This document shows, piece by piece, positions 44,521 to 52,541 of a stretch of 64,000 nucleotides of DNA (the stretch's first letter is position 1; each line of letters starts with the position of its first letter). The stretch lies in NCBI RefSeq assembly GCF_026342015.1, contig NZ_JAPENL010000001.1, positions 1,798,001 to 1,862,000 on the forward strand, read 5' to 3'. Source of the stretch: Micromonospora lupini (GTDB taxonomy: Bacteria; Actinomycetota; Actinomycetes; Mycobacteriales; Micromonosporaceae). Made by a program: the position numbers and the translations under genes. The notes under the pieces are model-generated. The model saw only the letters and a list, made by a program, of their open reading frames with translations, had not been told where the DNA came from and did not search any database.

Positions 44521-46044
44521 GTGAACACCGCGCGCCTGCTCCTCGATCCACGCCGACGCGTCGCGCCGGTGCCGCGCCGGCTCTTCGGCTCGTTCGTCGA
44601 GCACCTGGGCCGCAGTGTCTACGGCGGAATCCACGAGCCGGGCCACCCGACCGCCGACGCGGACGGCTTCCGAGGCGACGTCCTCGCGCTCGTCCGTGAA
44701 CTGGGCGTGACCACGGTTCGCTACCCGGGTGGCAACTTCGTCTCCTCCTACCGCTGGGAGGACGGCGTCGGCCCGGTCGACGAACGACCCGCCCGGCTCG
44801 ACCTCGCCTGGCACAGTCTGGAGACAAACGCCTTCGGGCTCGACGAGTTCATGCGCTGGGTCGGCAAGGCCGGCGTCGACCCGATCATGGCGGTCAACCT
44901 CGGCACCCGCGGCACCGCGGAGGCCGTCGACCTGCTGGAGTACGCCAACCACCGCGCGGGGAGTCACCTCGCCGACAAGCGCCGCGAGAACGGCGCCGCC
45001 GACCCGTACGGGATCAGGCTGTGGTGCCTGGGCAACGAGATGGACGGCCCGTGGCAGGTGGGCCAGCGCAGCGCGACCGAGTACGGGCGGCTCGCCGCGC
45101 AGACCGCGAAGGCCATGCGCCGATTCGACCCGGACCTCGAACTCGTCGCCTGCGGCTCGTCCCACCTCGGCATGCCCACCTTCGGCAGCTGGGAGCGCGA
45201 CGTGCTGACCGAGGCGTACGAAGACGTCGACCTGATCTCGCTGCACGCCTACTACCAGCCCGTCGACGACGACCTGCCCAGCTTCCTCGCCTCGGCCGAG
45301 GACATGGACGCCTACATCGACGCCGTCACCGCCATCGCCGACTCGGTAGGCGCGATCCGCCGGTCAACCAAGAAGATCATGATCGCGTTCGACGAGTGGA
45401 ACGTCTGGTACCAGTCCGCAGCTCCGTCCACCCCGCCGAGCGGCGAGGACTGGCCGGTCGCGCCGCCCCTGCTTGAGGACCACTACAGCGTGGCCGACGC
45501 CGTCGTCGTCGGTGGCCTGCTCATCAGCCTGCTGCGGCACAGCGACCGGGTGACCGCGGCGTGCCAGGCCCAACTGGTGAACGTCATCGCCCCGATCATG
45601 ACCGAACCGGGCGGCCCCGCCTGGCGGCAGACCATCTTCCATCCCTTCGCCCGCACGGCCCGGCACGCCCGGGGCGCGGTTCTCGACGTGCTCCGCGACA
45701 GCACCACGACGACCACCGACCGCTACGGCACGGTCGACGCGGTCGACGCGGTCTCCACCTGGGACGACGACACCCGGGAGATGACCGTGTTCCTCGTCAA
45801 CCGGGTCGTCGACACTCCGGCCGAGGTGACAGTCGACGTCGTCGGCGCCCAGGTGGGCGGGATCATCGAGTGCGTCACGGTCGGCGGCGCGGACCTCGAT
45901 GCCAAGAACACCGCCGACGGGCCGGACCACGCCGAGCCGCGTCCCAACGACACGGCTCGGGGCCGCGACGCCAGCGTCCAGCTGACTCTTCCGCCCGCGT
46001 CCTGGACCATGCTGCGGCTCCACGCGACCGACGTGACCCCGTAA
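44521..46044 (+). CDS. GH51 alpha-L-arabinofuranosidase
   Basis: A 507-residue intracellular enzyme (no signal peptide) that removes L-arabinose from arabinan or arabinoxylan oligosaccharides. The (beta/alpha)8 domain has the acid/base E173 in WCLGNEMDG and nucleophile E292 in IAFDEWNVWY; other family marks are YPGGNFVSSYRWEDGVGP and HAYYQPVDDD. The last 120 residues form the beta-sandwich. The GTG at 44521 follows GGGAGGAC. It supplies L-arabinose to the oxidative pathway encoded on both sides. Confidence 0.95.
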   Translation: MNTARLLLDPRRRVAPVPRRLFGSFVEHLGRSVYGGIHEPGHPTADADGFRGDVLALVRELGVTTVRYPGGNFVSSYRWEDGVGPVDERPARLDLAWHSLETNAFGLDEFMRWVGKAGVDPIMAVNLGTRGTAEAVDLLEYANHRAGSHLADKRRENGAADPYGIRLWCLGNEMDGPWQVGQRSATEYGRLAAQTAKAMRRFDPDLELVACGSSHLGMPTFGSWERDVLTEAYEDVDLISLHAYYQPVDDDLPSFLASAEDMDAYIDAVTAIADSVGAIRRSTKKIMIAFDEWNVWYQSAAPSTPPSGEDWPVAPPLLEDHYSVADAVVVGGLLISLLRHSDRVTAACQAQLVNVIAPIMTEPGGPAWRQTIFHPFARTARHARGAVLDVLRDSTTTTTDRYGTVDAVDAVSTWDDDTREMTVFLVNRVVDTPAEVTVDVVGAQVGGIIECVTVGGADLDAKNTADGPDHAEPRPNDTARGRDASVQLTLPPASWTMLRLHATDVTP

Positions 46045-46050
46045 GCCGCC

Positions 46051-46093
46051 CCGGCCGCGCGCCCCCTGGTTTGACCCGGGGGCGCGCGGCCGG
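46051..46093 (+). terminator. Strong terminator after the GH51 gene
   Basis: A perfect 16-bp stem: CCGGCCGCGCGCCCCC (46051-46066) with GGGGGCGCGCGGCCGG (46078-46093), 11-base loop, 7 bases after the stop. This is the strongest hairpin of the window. Confidence 0.85.
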
Positions 46094-46262
46094 GATTTCC
46101 TCATCACAGGGAGTACGTCAGCAGAACCAGGAATTGCGATGACGGCCATAACGGGTCGGAAGATCGGATCGGAAAATCACTCCGACAACCATTCCGGCGC
46201 GTTTCAGCGACATCTGTCGCGGGTGGCCCGGAAACGCACGCGCGAGAGAGCTGTGGACGCAA

Positions 46263-47780
46263 TTATTCGGCCGCTGGCGTCAACCTCCCGTCGACGCGTC
46301 GGGGAATGGCGGCGTACTCGTCGCGCAACTCCTCGGGAAGCACCCAGGCCGGGGCGTCCTGCCACGCCAACGGGCGGAGGAACCGTCGGATCGACGTCGC
46401 GCCCACCGACGTGTGCACCGCGTTCGTCGACGGCCAGGGTCCACCGTGGTGCTGGGCCCACGACACCCGTACACCTGTGGGATAGCCGTCGAAGACGATG
46501 CGACCCGCGCGGGCGGCGAGCACGTCGACCAACAGGCGTACGACGTCGGCCTCGTCACCCGGGCCGCGATGGACGGAGCCGGTCAGCGACGGCGGGACGG
46601 CGTTCAGCGCGGCGTCGAGGTCGCCGACATCGTGATACCTGACCACCACCATGAGCGGGCCGAAGCACTCGTCGGCGATCTCGGCGGTCAGTCCCGGCAG
46701 GTCGACCTCCAGGAGCCGCGGTGCGGCGGTGAAGCCCGCGCCGGGGTCGACCTGGGGCCGCGCCGACACCCGGGCGCCGGCCCGTTCGAACTCCGCGGCC
46801 CGGCTCTCGTACGCGTCCCGGATGCGCTCGTTGAGCAGGACCGTGCCGCCCGAGGTGGCGACCTTCTCCCGCAGAGTCTCGACAAGCCGGTCACCGCCCC
46901 GACCCGTCGGGATGAACGCCAGGCCGGGCTTGGTGCAGAGCTGACCGCCGGAGGCGGTGAACGAGGCGAACAGCCCCTCGGCGATCTGGTCGGACCGGTC
47001 GGCGGCGGCGTCGGGCAGGACGACGATCGGGTTCACGCTGCTCAGTTCGGCGTACAGCGGAATGGGGTCGGGTCGTTCGTCGATGGCCGCCTGGATGGCG
47101 CGGGCGGCCTTGACCGAACCGGTCAGGGCGGCCGCGCGGATCGCGGGGTGACGCACCAGCGAACGGCCGGCCTGCTCCCCGTACACGGTCGCGATGACAC
47201 CCTCCGGCCCGCCCAGGTCTCGCACGGCCGACCCGATCGCGGCGGCGGAGGCGTGCGAGGTCAACGGGTGGGACGGGTGGGCCTTCAGGACCGCGGGACA
47301 GCCGGCGGCGAGCGCGGCGGCCGTGTCACCGCCGGCGATCGAGAAGGCGAACGGGAAGTTGCTGGCTCCGAAGACGGCGACAGGCCCGAGGGGCACGAGC
47401 ATCCGCCGCACGTCCGGGCCGGGGCCGAGCGGCGTGTCGGCGGCGTGGTCGATGGCCGCCTCGACGTACGCCCCGTCGCGCAGCACGTCGCCGAACATCC
47501 GGAACTGGACCGCGGCCCTGGTGAGTTCCTGGTCGAGCCGCGCGTGGGCCAGCCCGGTCTCCGCCTCGGCGGCGGCGACCAGGTCCACCCGACGGGCCTC
47601 AAGCGACGCGGCGACCGCGTCCAGCAGGTCCGCCCGGCCGAGCCTCCCGAGGCCGGCCAACCACCGCGTCGCCCGGGACGCCTGGTCGACGATCACCTCC
47701 AGCCGGGACTCGTCGGTCTCGGTGAGATCCGTCGCGCGACGCCGGCCGTCGCGCGGATCGACCGTGCTGACCACGTTCAC
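46263..47780 (-). CDS. Aldehyde dehydrogenase, 2-ketoglutarate-semialdehyde type
   Basis: A 505-residue NAD(P)-dependent aldehyde dehydrogenase with catalytic C282 (SGGQLCTKPG) and general-base E245 (YAELSSVNP), plus the cofactor segments FGASNFPFAFSIAGGDTAAALAAGCP and LTGSVKAARAI. The pattern GNFPFAFS/GGDTAAA with a short C-terminus matches the KGSADH class of oxidative pentose and glucarate pathways. It would oxidise 2-oxoglutarate semialdehyde to 2-oxoglutarate. Its GTG overlaps the stop of the FAH-type gene by 4 bases (GTGA). AAGGAG stands upstream. Confidence 0.87.
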   Translation of the reverse strand: MNVVSTVDPRDGRRRATDLTETDESRLEVIVDQASRATRWLAGLGRLGRADLLDAVAASLEARRVDLVAAAEAETGLAHARLDQELTRAAVQFRMFGDVLRDGAYVEAAIDHAADTPLGPGPDVRRMLVPLGPVAVFGASNFPFAFSIAGGDTAAALAAGCPAVLKAHPSHPLTSHASAAAIGSAVRDLGGPEGVIATVYGEQAGRSLVRHPAIRAAALTGSVKAARAIQAAIDERPDPIPLYAELSSVNPIVVLPDAAADRSDQIAEGLFASFTASGGQLCTKPGLAFIPTGRGGDRLVETLREKVATSGGTVLLNERIRDAYESRAAEFERAGARVSARPQVDPGAGFTAAPRLLEVDLPGLTAEIADECFGPLMVVVRYHDVGDLDAALNAVPPSLTGSVHRGPGDEADVVRLLVDVLAARAGRIVFDGYPTGVRVSWAQHHGGPWPSTNAVHTSVGATSIRRFLRPLAWQDAPAWVLPEELRDEYAAIPRRVDGRLTPAAE

Positions 47781-48985
47781 AGCAGTCCTCTCCTTACCAG
47801 ATTGCCCATGAGATCGCGGACGCCGAAGTGCCAGGGCTCGCACTCCTCGGCCCGCCGCACCCGGTTGACCAGGGTGCCGAGCGCCGGGCAGCTGATCCGT
47901 ACCACGTCGTCGACCTTGTGGGTGAAGCCCTCACCGGGGCGGTCCCGGTCCTGGATGGGCGCGAACATGGTGCCGAGCATCAGGGCGGCGCCATCGGGAT
48001 AGCTGTGGTGCGGGCCGATCAACTGGCGCACCAGGTCCTCCGGGTCGCGCGACATCCGGGTCATCTCGGAGACCGCCTCCAGCAGGAAGCCGTCCACGCC
48101 ACGGACCTCCAGGCGCACCTCGAGCTCGCGCACCCGATCCATTCCGAACCGGTCGTCGAAGAGCCGGATCAGGGGGCCGAGGGCGCAGGAGGCGTTGTTG
48201 TCCTTCGCCAGGGGGAGCAGGAGCGCCGAGCGGCCCTCGATGTCGCGCAGGTTCACGTCGTTGCCGAGGGTGGCGCCGACGATCCGGCCGTTGGACGCGA
48301 CGACGAGCGTGACCTCGGGCTCCGGGTTGTTCCAGGTCGAGGCGGCGAGCACGCCTACGTCCACGGCGGTGCCGACGGCGGAGAGGATCTGCCCCTTGGT
48401 GAAGATCTCGGCGTCCGGGCCGATCCCCACCTCCAGATACTGACTCCACATGCCCTCGGCGACCAGCAGGCTCTTGAGCCGGTCCGCCTCGGCCGAGCCG
48501 GGTTCCAGGTTGTGCAGGTCCACACCGATGTCGGCGAACATCCGTTGCCTGATGTCCGCCGCGAGCGCCAGGTCTCCCCGTGCCCGTTCCTCGATGACGC
48601 GTTCGATCATCGAGATGGGGAAGGTCACGCCCGCGGCCTTGAGCGCCTGGAGGTCGACCGGGGCGAGCAGCCAGGGCAGGCCACGGTCCCGGGTCGCGGC
48701 CCCCGTGTTGGCCAGGATCTCCCCGAAGTCGCCCAGCCGCGCCCCGTCGAGCCCGGCCACGGTCGCGGCGGGGTCGGGCAGCTCACAGATGTCCCGGACG
48801 GTCGGGAAGCGGTGGCTGAGGTCGATGACCTCGCCGTTCCGGACGGCCACGGGCGTGGGGCCGTCGACTGTGGGGTCCCAGATCCGGCCGATGAGAACGC
48901 CGTCCTCATCGGCCGGCAACGCCTCGGCGGCCGTCCCGACCCAGTCCGCGTCGGCGCCCGCCCCTCGGGGCCGTGGCACCGTCAT
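47777..48985 (-). CDS. FAH-superfamily 2-keto-3-deoxy-L-arabonate dehydratase candidate
   Basis: A 402-residue fumarylacetoacetate-hydrolase-fold protein. The C-terminal FAH domain shows the metal site E-x-E pattern (NNPEPEVTLVVASNG) and GATLGNDVNLRDIEGRSALLLPLAKDNNASCALGP. The long N-terminal part and this pattern resemble the FAH-type L-KDA dehydratase (AraD1), which makes 2-oxoglutarate semialdehyde from 2-keto-3-deoxy-L-arabonate. Coupling to a KGSADH-type gene and divergence from an IclR gene support this. Generic FAH hydrolase remains possible. ATG 48985 has only a weak ribosome site and overlaps the TGA of a 29-codon upstream frame (49071-48982). Confidence 0.82.
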   Translation of the reverse strand: MTVPRPRGAGADADWVGTAAEALPADEDGVLIGRIWDPTVDGPTPVAVRNGEVIDLSHRFPTVRDICELPDPAATVAGLDGARLGDFGEILANTGAATRDRGLPWLLAPVDLQALKAAGVTFPISMIERVIEERARGDLALAADIRQRMFADIGVDLHNLEPGSAEADRLKSLLVAEGMWSQYLEVGIGPDAEIFTKGQILSAVGTAVDVGVLAASTWNNPEPEVTLVVASNGRIVGATLGNDVNLRDIEGRSALLLPLAKDNNASCALGPLIRLFDDRFGMDRVRELEVRLEVRGVDGFLLEAVSEMTRMSRDPEDLVRQLIGPHHSYPDGAALMLGTMFAPIQDRDRPGEGFTHKVDDVVRISCPALGTLVNRVRRAEECEPWHFGVRDLMGNLVRRGLL

Positions 48986-49129
48986 GAGCCGCTCGCCAGG
49001 TCGACGGGGGTCGCGGCGCCGACGGGGGCCGGCCGCAGGTCCGGAATGACGACGAACGTCACGGTGAACACGTACCCGTTGCGGGCGTAAGGGCGCGCTG
49101 CCTACCCATCGTCACTCCACTGTTACACG

Positions 49130-49240
49130 TTGGCGTAAACGAATGAAATTGCAACGATCGTAGCGACATGTGCAACGGTGTCAAGTGATGATTGCGCATT
49201 GCGTCGTGTCGATTGCACATGATGCAATGGCAGCGACCGT
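49130..49240. promoter_or_regulatory. IclR operator region
   Basis: A clearly AT-richer divergent promoter region. ATTGCA (49212-49217) and TGCAAT (49223-49228) form a perfect inverted repeat with a 5-base spacer. Further TTGCA/TTGCG boxes occur at about 49147-49153 and 49190-49204. Spacing and composition fit binding by the adjacent IclR protein. Confidence 0.55.
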
Positions 49241-49270
49241 GCTGCCCGTCGTGCGAGGGGAGACGCAGCC

Positions 49271-50059
49271 TTGGCGCAATCGATACGCCGCGCGATCGAC
49301 CTCATCCGTCGATCGGCCGAGCACCCGCTGTCCCTGACGGAGGCCGCCGACGTGCTCGGCGTCCACAAGTCCACGGCCCTGCGGATCCTGCAGACACTGG
49401 AATCGGCGCGCTTCGTCCGCCGGACCGGTGCGGGCACCTACGTGCTCGGTAGCGGGCTGATCGAGCTTTCCGAACTCGCGCTTGGCTCGATGGACCTGCG
49501 CCAGCCCGCCGCCGCGCACCTCCGTGCGCTGCAACGCGAAACCGGCCACACGGTGCACCTGGCCCAACTGACCGGCGACGAGATCATCTATATCGACAAG
49601 GTGGACAGTCCGGCGTTCGACGCCGTCAAGCTGCCCTCGCGGATCGGGCGCGCGGTGTCCATCTACGCGAGCGCGGTGGGCAAGACGATCCTGGCCCACC
49701 TGCCTCGCGAGGAACGCGACAGGCTCCTCTCCCACGTCGTCTTCGAGAGGTTCACCGACACCACACTCACCGACCACGATTCCCTCGAAGCCGAACTCGC
49801 CCACATCCACGAACGCGGCTGGGCCGTGGACAACGGCGAACACGACGCGTACGTGCTGTGCGTGGCCGCACCGATCCGGGACTCACGAGGTCAGGTCATC
49901 GCCGCCGTGTCGATCACGGCGATCGAGGTCATCGCGAGCCTCGGCCAACTGAGGAGCAACCTTCCGCTCCTGCGGGAGACGGCCAGCCAGATCTCGTACG
50001 AACTCGGTTACCCGCGGCCCTCCGCGAACCCGGACGGTGACGGCCGGTCCGCGACCTGA
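49271..50059 (+). CDS. IclR-family transcriptional regulator
   Basis: A 262-residue regulator: winged helix-turn-helix at about 5-65 (SLTEAADVLGVHKSTALRILQTLE) and an IclR ligand-binding domain at about 75-250 (GHTVHLAQLTGDEIIYIDKVDS; ASAVGKTILAHLP; AAPIRDSRGQVIAAVSITA). The TTG start at 49271 follows AGGGGAGA. It is divergent from the FAH-dehydratase/aldehyde-dehydrogenase operon and most likely controls it in response to a pathway intermediate. It converges on the LtrA gene with an 18-base gap containing the palindrome GACCACGCGTGGTC (50058-50071). Confidence 0.93.
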   Translation: MAQSIRRAIDLIRRSAEHPLSLTEAADVLGVHKSTALRILQTLESARFVRRTGAGTYVLGSGLIELSELALGSMDLRQPAAAHLRALQRETGHTVHLAQLTGDEIIYIDKVDSPAFDAVKLPSRIGRAVSIYASAVGKTILAHLPREERDRLLSHVVFERFTDTTLTDHDSLEAELAHIHERGWAVDNGEHDAYVLCVAAPIRDSRGQVIAAVSITAIEVIASLGQLRSNLPLLRETASQISYELGYPRPSANPDGDGRSAT

Positions 50060-50077
50060 CCACGCGTGGTCCGGGCA

Positions 50078-51292
50078 TCAACGCTCGTCATCCTGGCCGA
50101 TCGCCAGGGGGGTGCCCTCGGCCGTGGTCAGACGCCCCTGCCGCACCGCTCGCCTGATCAGGAGGATGTCGACGGCCACGGCGCCGAACAGCGCGGTGAT
50201 GGTGACCAGCGAGATGCTCAGCGGCTGCAGCAGGAGCAGCACGGGGCTCAGCAGGCCGAGAATCGCGAGGCCGGCGAACCCCGGCCAGGGCAGGCGGTGG
50301 AACACCGCCACGTGGTACATGATCCGACCGAACAGGAAGAGCGCGGCGCCACCGACGATGAGCATCACCCACGCACCCTTCGGATCACCGAGCGGCTCGG
50401 CGACGAGCACCTCGTTACCGACCGCGGTGAGCAGGGTTCCCGCGATCACCATCGCGTGGCACAGCGCGACGGTGACCGCCAGTCGGGGCCGATTCTGGTC
50501 GAGGATGCCGCCGATTCGGAGATCACCGGGGATCAGGTAGCCGCGCCAGAGCAGCACCACGTTGAGGAACGCCAGTCCGAAGGCGAGCGTGCGCACCGCG
50601 GTGATTCCCGCGTTGGCGTACGCGAGACCACTGACCAGGATCGCCTCACCCAGGGCGATGATGAACACCTGCTGGTACCGCTCCGACAGATGCTCGCCGA
50701 CGTTGCGCAGGCTCTCGTCCGGCACCCGGCCGAGCCCGGGAGTCGGCCAGCCGAGCCAGGCGATTCCGTAGTCGATTGTCAGTGCGACGAGCCACAGCAC
50801 CACCCGCTCGGGCCCCGGCCGGAAGGCGCCGACCAGCCAGGGCACCGCCGAGATCGCGAACCAGATCAGAATCAGCAACGACCGCTGTCGCAGCGGATGC
50901 CCGCGCAGCAGCGTGAGCAACACCGCGCCCCGGGCGAAGTGCACGAGGACGTACGCCCCGGCGAACATGAATCCGCGCCCGCCGAACGCCGACGGTATCG
51001 CGGACACCATCACCAGGCCGACGAACATGATGCCGAGGATGAGACCCTTGATGATCAGGTGGTTGGGGTTGTACCAGTCGGTGGCCCAGGCGGTCGCGAT
51101 CCAGATCCAGTAGGCGCCCGCGAACAGGATCAGCGTCTCGAACGTGTTGCCCCAGGTCAGGTCATGGAAAAGGCGCCTGGACAGCAGGGTCAGCCCGAGA
51201 ATGAAGGACAGGTCGAAGAAGAGTTCGAGGGCGGACGCCTGGCGCGGATCCTCGCGCTTGCGCAGCAGCCCGGCCACCGGTTCACCCACCAC
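50078..51292 (-). CDS. Low-temperature-requirement protein A (LtrA) family
   Basis: A 404-residue polytopic membrane protein with about eleven hydrophobic helices. The LtrA marks are clear: ASALELFFDLSFILGLTLLS at about 20-39, SERYQQVFIIALGEAILVSG near 210-230, and LWRGYLIPGD. The family was named from Listeria growth at low temperature; the transport or sensing role is unknown. The GTG at 51292 is the start that leaves the usual short N-terminus. It stands alone between convergent icLR-type and codirectional downstream genes. Confidence 0.9.
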   Translation of the reverse strand: MVGEPVAGLLRKREDPRQASALELFFDLSFILGLTLLSRRLFHDLTWGNTFETLILFAGAYWIWIATAWATDWYNPNHLIIKGLILGIMFVGLVMVSAIPSAFGGRGFMFAGAYVLVHFARGAVLLTLLRGHPLRQRSLLILIWFAISAVPWLVGAFRPGPERVVLWLVALTIDYGIAWLGWPTPGLGRVPDESLRNVGEHLSERYQQVFIIALGEAILVSGLAYANAGITAVRTLAFGLAFLNVVLLWRGYLIPGDLRIGGILDQNRPRLAVTVALCHAMVIAGTLLTAVGNEVLVAEPLGDPKGAWVMLIVGGAALFLFGRIMYHVAVFHRLPWPGFAGLAILGLLSPVLLLLQPLSISLVTITALFGAVAVDILLIRRAVRQGRLTTAEGTPLAIGQDDER

Positions 51293-51406
51293 TGTCCGTC
51301 CACCTCACCCGATCCGTCCGACTGCCACGCCGCGGTGTCCTCGGGAACCGGTCGTCCCGGCACGGCCCGACGCGGCCCCGCGCCGCCGACCCCGACCACG
51401 AAGAGG

Positions 51407-51952
51407 TCAACCGGCCGCACGGTAGACGGCGGCGCCCATCGGCTTGTCGACTTCCAGATCCGTCGCCGCCGCGACCCGCGCGATCATCATGTACTGCCCG
51501 ATCACCATCAGGAGTTCGACGACCTCGCGGGGGGAGAGCAGCCCGGTCAGCGCGGTGACGGTGTCGTCGGAGGGGCGGACGTCGCGGACGACCTCGGTCG
51601 TGAAACGCAGGACAACCCGCTGGTCCGGCGAGAAACAGCCGGCCTCGATCTCGTCGCGCCCGAGCGAGCGGACCATCTCGTCCGTCGCGCCTGCGGAACT
51701 GGCGATCGGCTCGTGCTGAACCCACTCGTACCTGACGTCGCTCAGTCCGGCGACTCGCAGGATCGCGATCTCCCGGAGCAGCGGGTCGAGCGCCAGGTCC
51801 TTGAGCAGCGTGCCTCCCCACCGCATCCAGTCCGGAAAGGCCGTCTCGGCGTGGGCCATGATGCGGAAGAAATTCAGGGGTGCCGCGGCCTGCAGCGCCT
51901 CGCGGACCGGCGCTGGGGCGTCGGCGGGGTTCACGTACGGCAGGCGACTCAC
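51407..51952 (-). CDS. Carboxymuconolactone decarboxylase/AhpD-like protein
   Basis: A 181-residue all-helical protein of the CMD/AhpD fold: NFFRIMAHAETAFPDWMRWGGTLL, REIAILRVAGLSDVRYEWVQHEPIA and VVELLMVIGQYMMIARVAAATDLEVD. The catalytic CxxC of AhpD-type peroxidase reductases is absent; the position has RYEWVQH instead, as in gamma-carboxymuconolactone-decarboxylase-like members. Enzymatic role is unknown. The GTG at 51952 follows GAGGGGAAAA; an in-frame ATG at 51994 is possible. Confidence 0.82.
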   Translation of the reverse strand: MSRLPYVNPADAPAPVREALQAAAPLNFFRIMAHAETAFPDWMRWGGTLLKDLALDPLLREIAILRVAGLSDVRYEWVQHEPIASSAGATDEMVRSLGRDEIEAGCFSPDQRVVLRFTTEVVRDVRPSDDTVTALTGLLSPREVVELLMVIGQYMMIARVAAATDLEVDKPMGAAVYRAAG

Positions 51953-52541
51953 GGTTTTCCCCTCAAAACCGGCGAATAGGGCGTCCCGCACCATATCCGA
52001 TCCCGGTTGCGCTCGCCGCCGATCCGCCCAGGGAGACCGCCGGCGGGTCCCGCTCCGCACCCGCTGGGGGAAGCCCCCACCGCCGGCTTTTCCCATCCCC
52101 CCTGCGCGGGATTGACCCTCGAAGACGCCCGATGTTAACTGCATGTCAACGATGTAGGTCGATGTTCATCTCGCCGGAACCCGCTGCGGTGACAACGATC
52201 CGCGTCATCTCGTATCGCCCCCGTTTCGGCGGACGTGGGCAGACCGGGGCACGCCCCGGGGTGCGAGACATCCGCACGGACGATCCAGAGGAGATCGGGT
52301 CGATGACGATGACGACGCCGCTACGAATCGCGCCCACTGTCCCGCGATCGACCCCCCGGGAGAAGTTCGGCCTGATCACCCCCTGACGACGAGCCGGCGG
52401 GTCCGCGATGGCCCGTCGGCCGGAGTCACCTCATCGAGCCTGGCGTCGGCGGCCCGGCTTTGTCCATCCGCCCTGGTGAACGTGCACCCACCGGTGCGCG
52501 TGCGCCCGACCGTCCAGCCGACCCCGACCCGGGAGCACGCC
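51953..52541. other. Mostly gene-free divergent region
   Basis: Between the CMD-like gene (-) and the sugar dehydrogenase gene (+). It contains the imperfect palindrome GTTAACTGCATGTCAAC (about 52135-52151) and the small frame at 52303. Longer frames crossing it have no support from ribosome sites or protein similarity. Confidence 0.4.
52303..52386 (+). CDS. Possible 27-residue peptide gene
   Basis: ATG 52303 follows a strong ribosome site (AGAGGAGATCGGG) and opens a 27-codon frame: a Thr/Pro/Ile-rich N-terminus followed by TPREKFGLITP at the C-terminus. It could be a leader or a ribosomal-peptide precursor, but no modifying enzyme is adjacent. It may also be a remnant of a longer gene. Kept only because of the start site. 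Confidence 0.3.
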   Translation: MTMTTPLRIAPTVPRSTPREKFGLITP

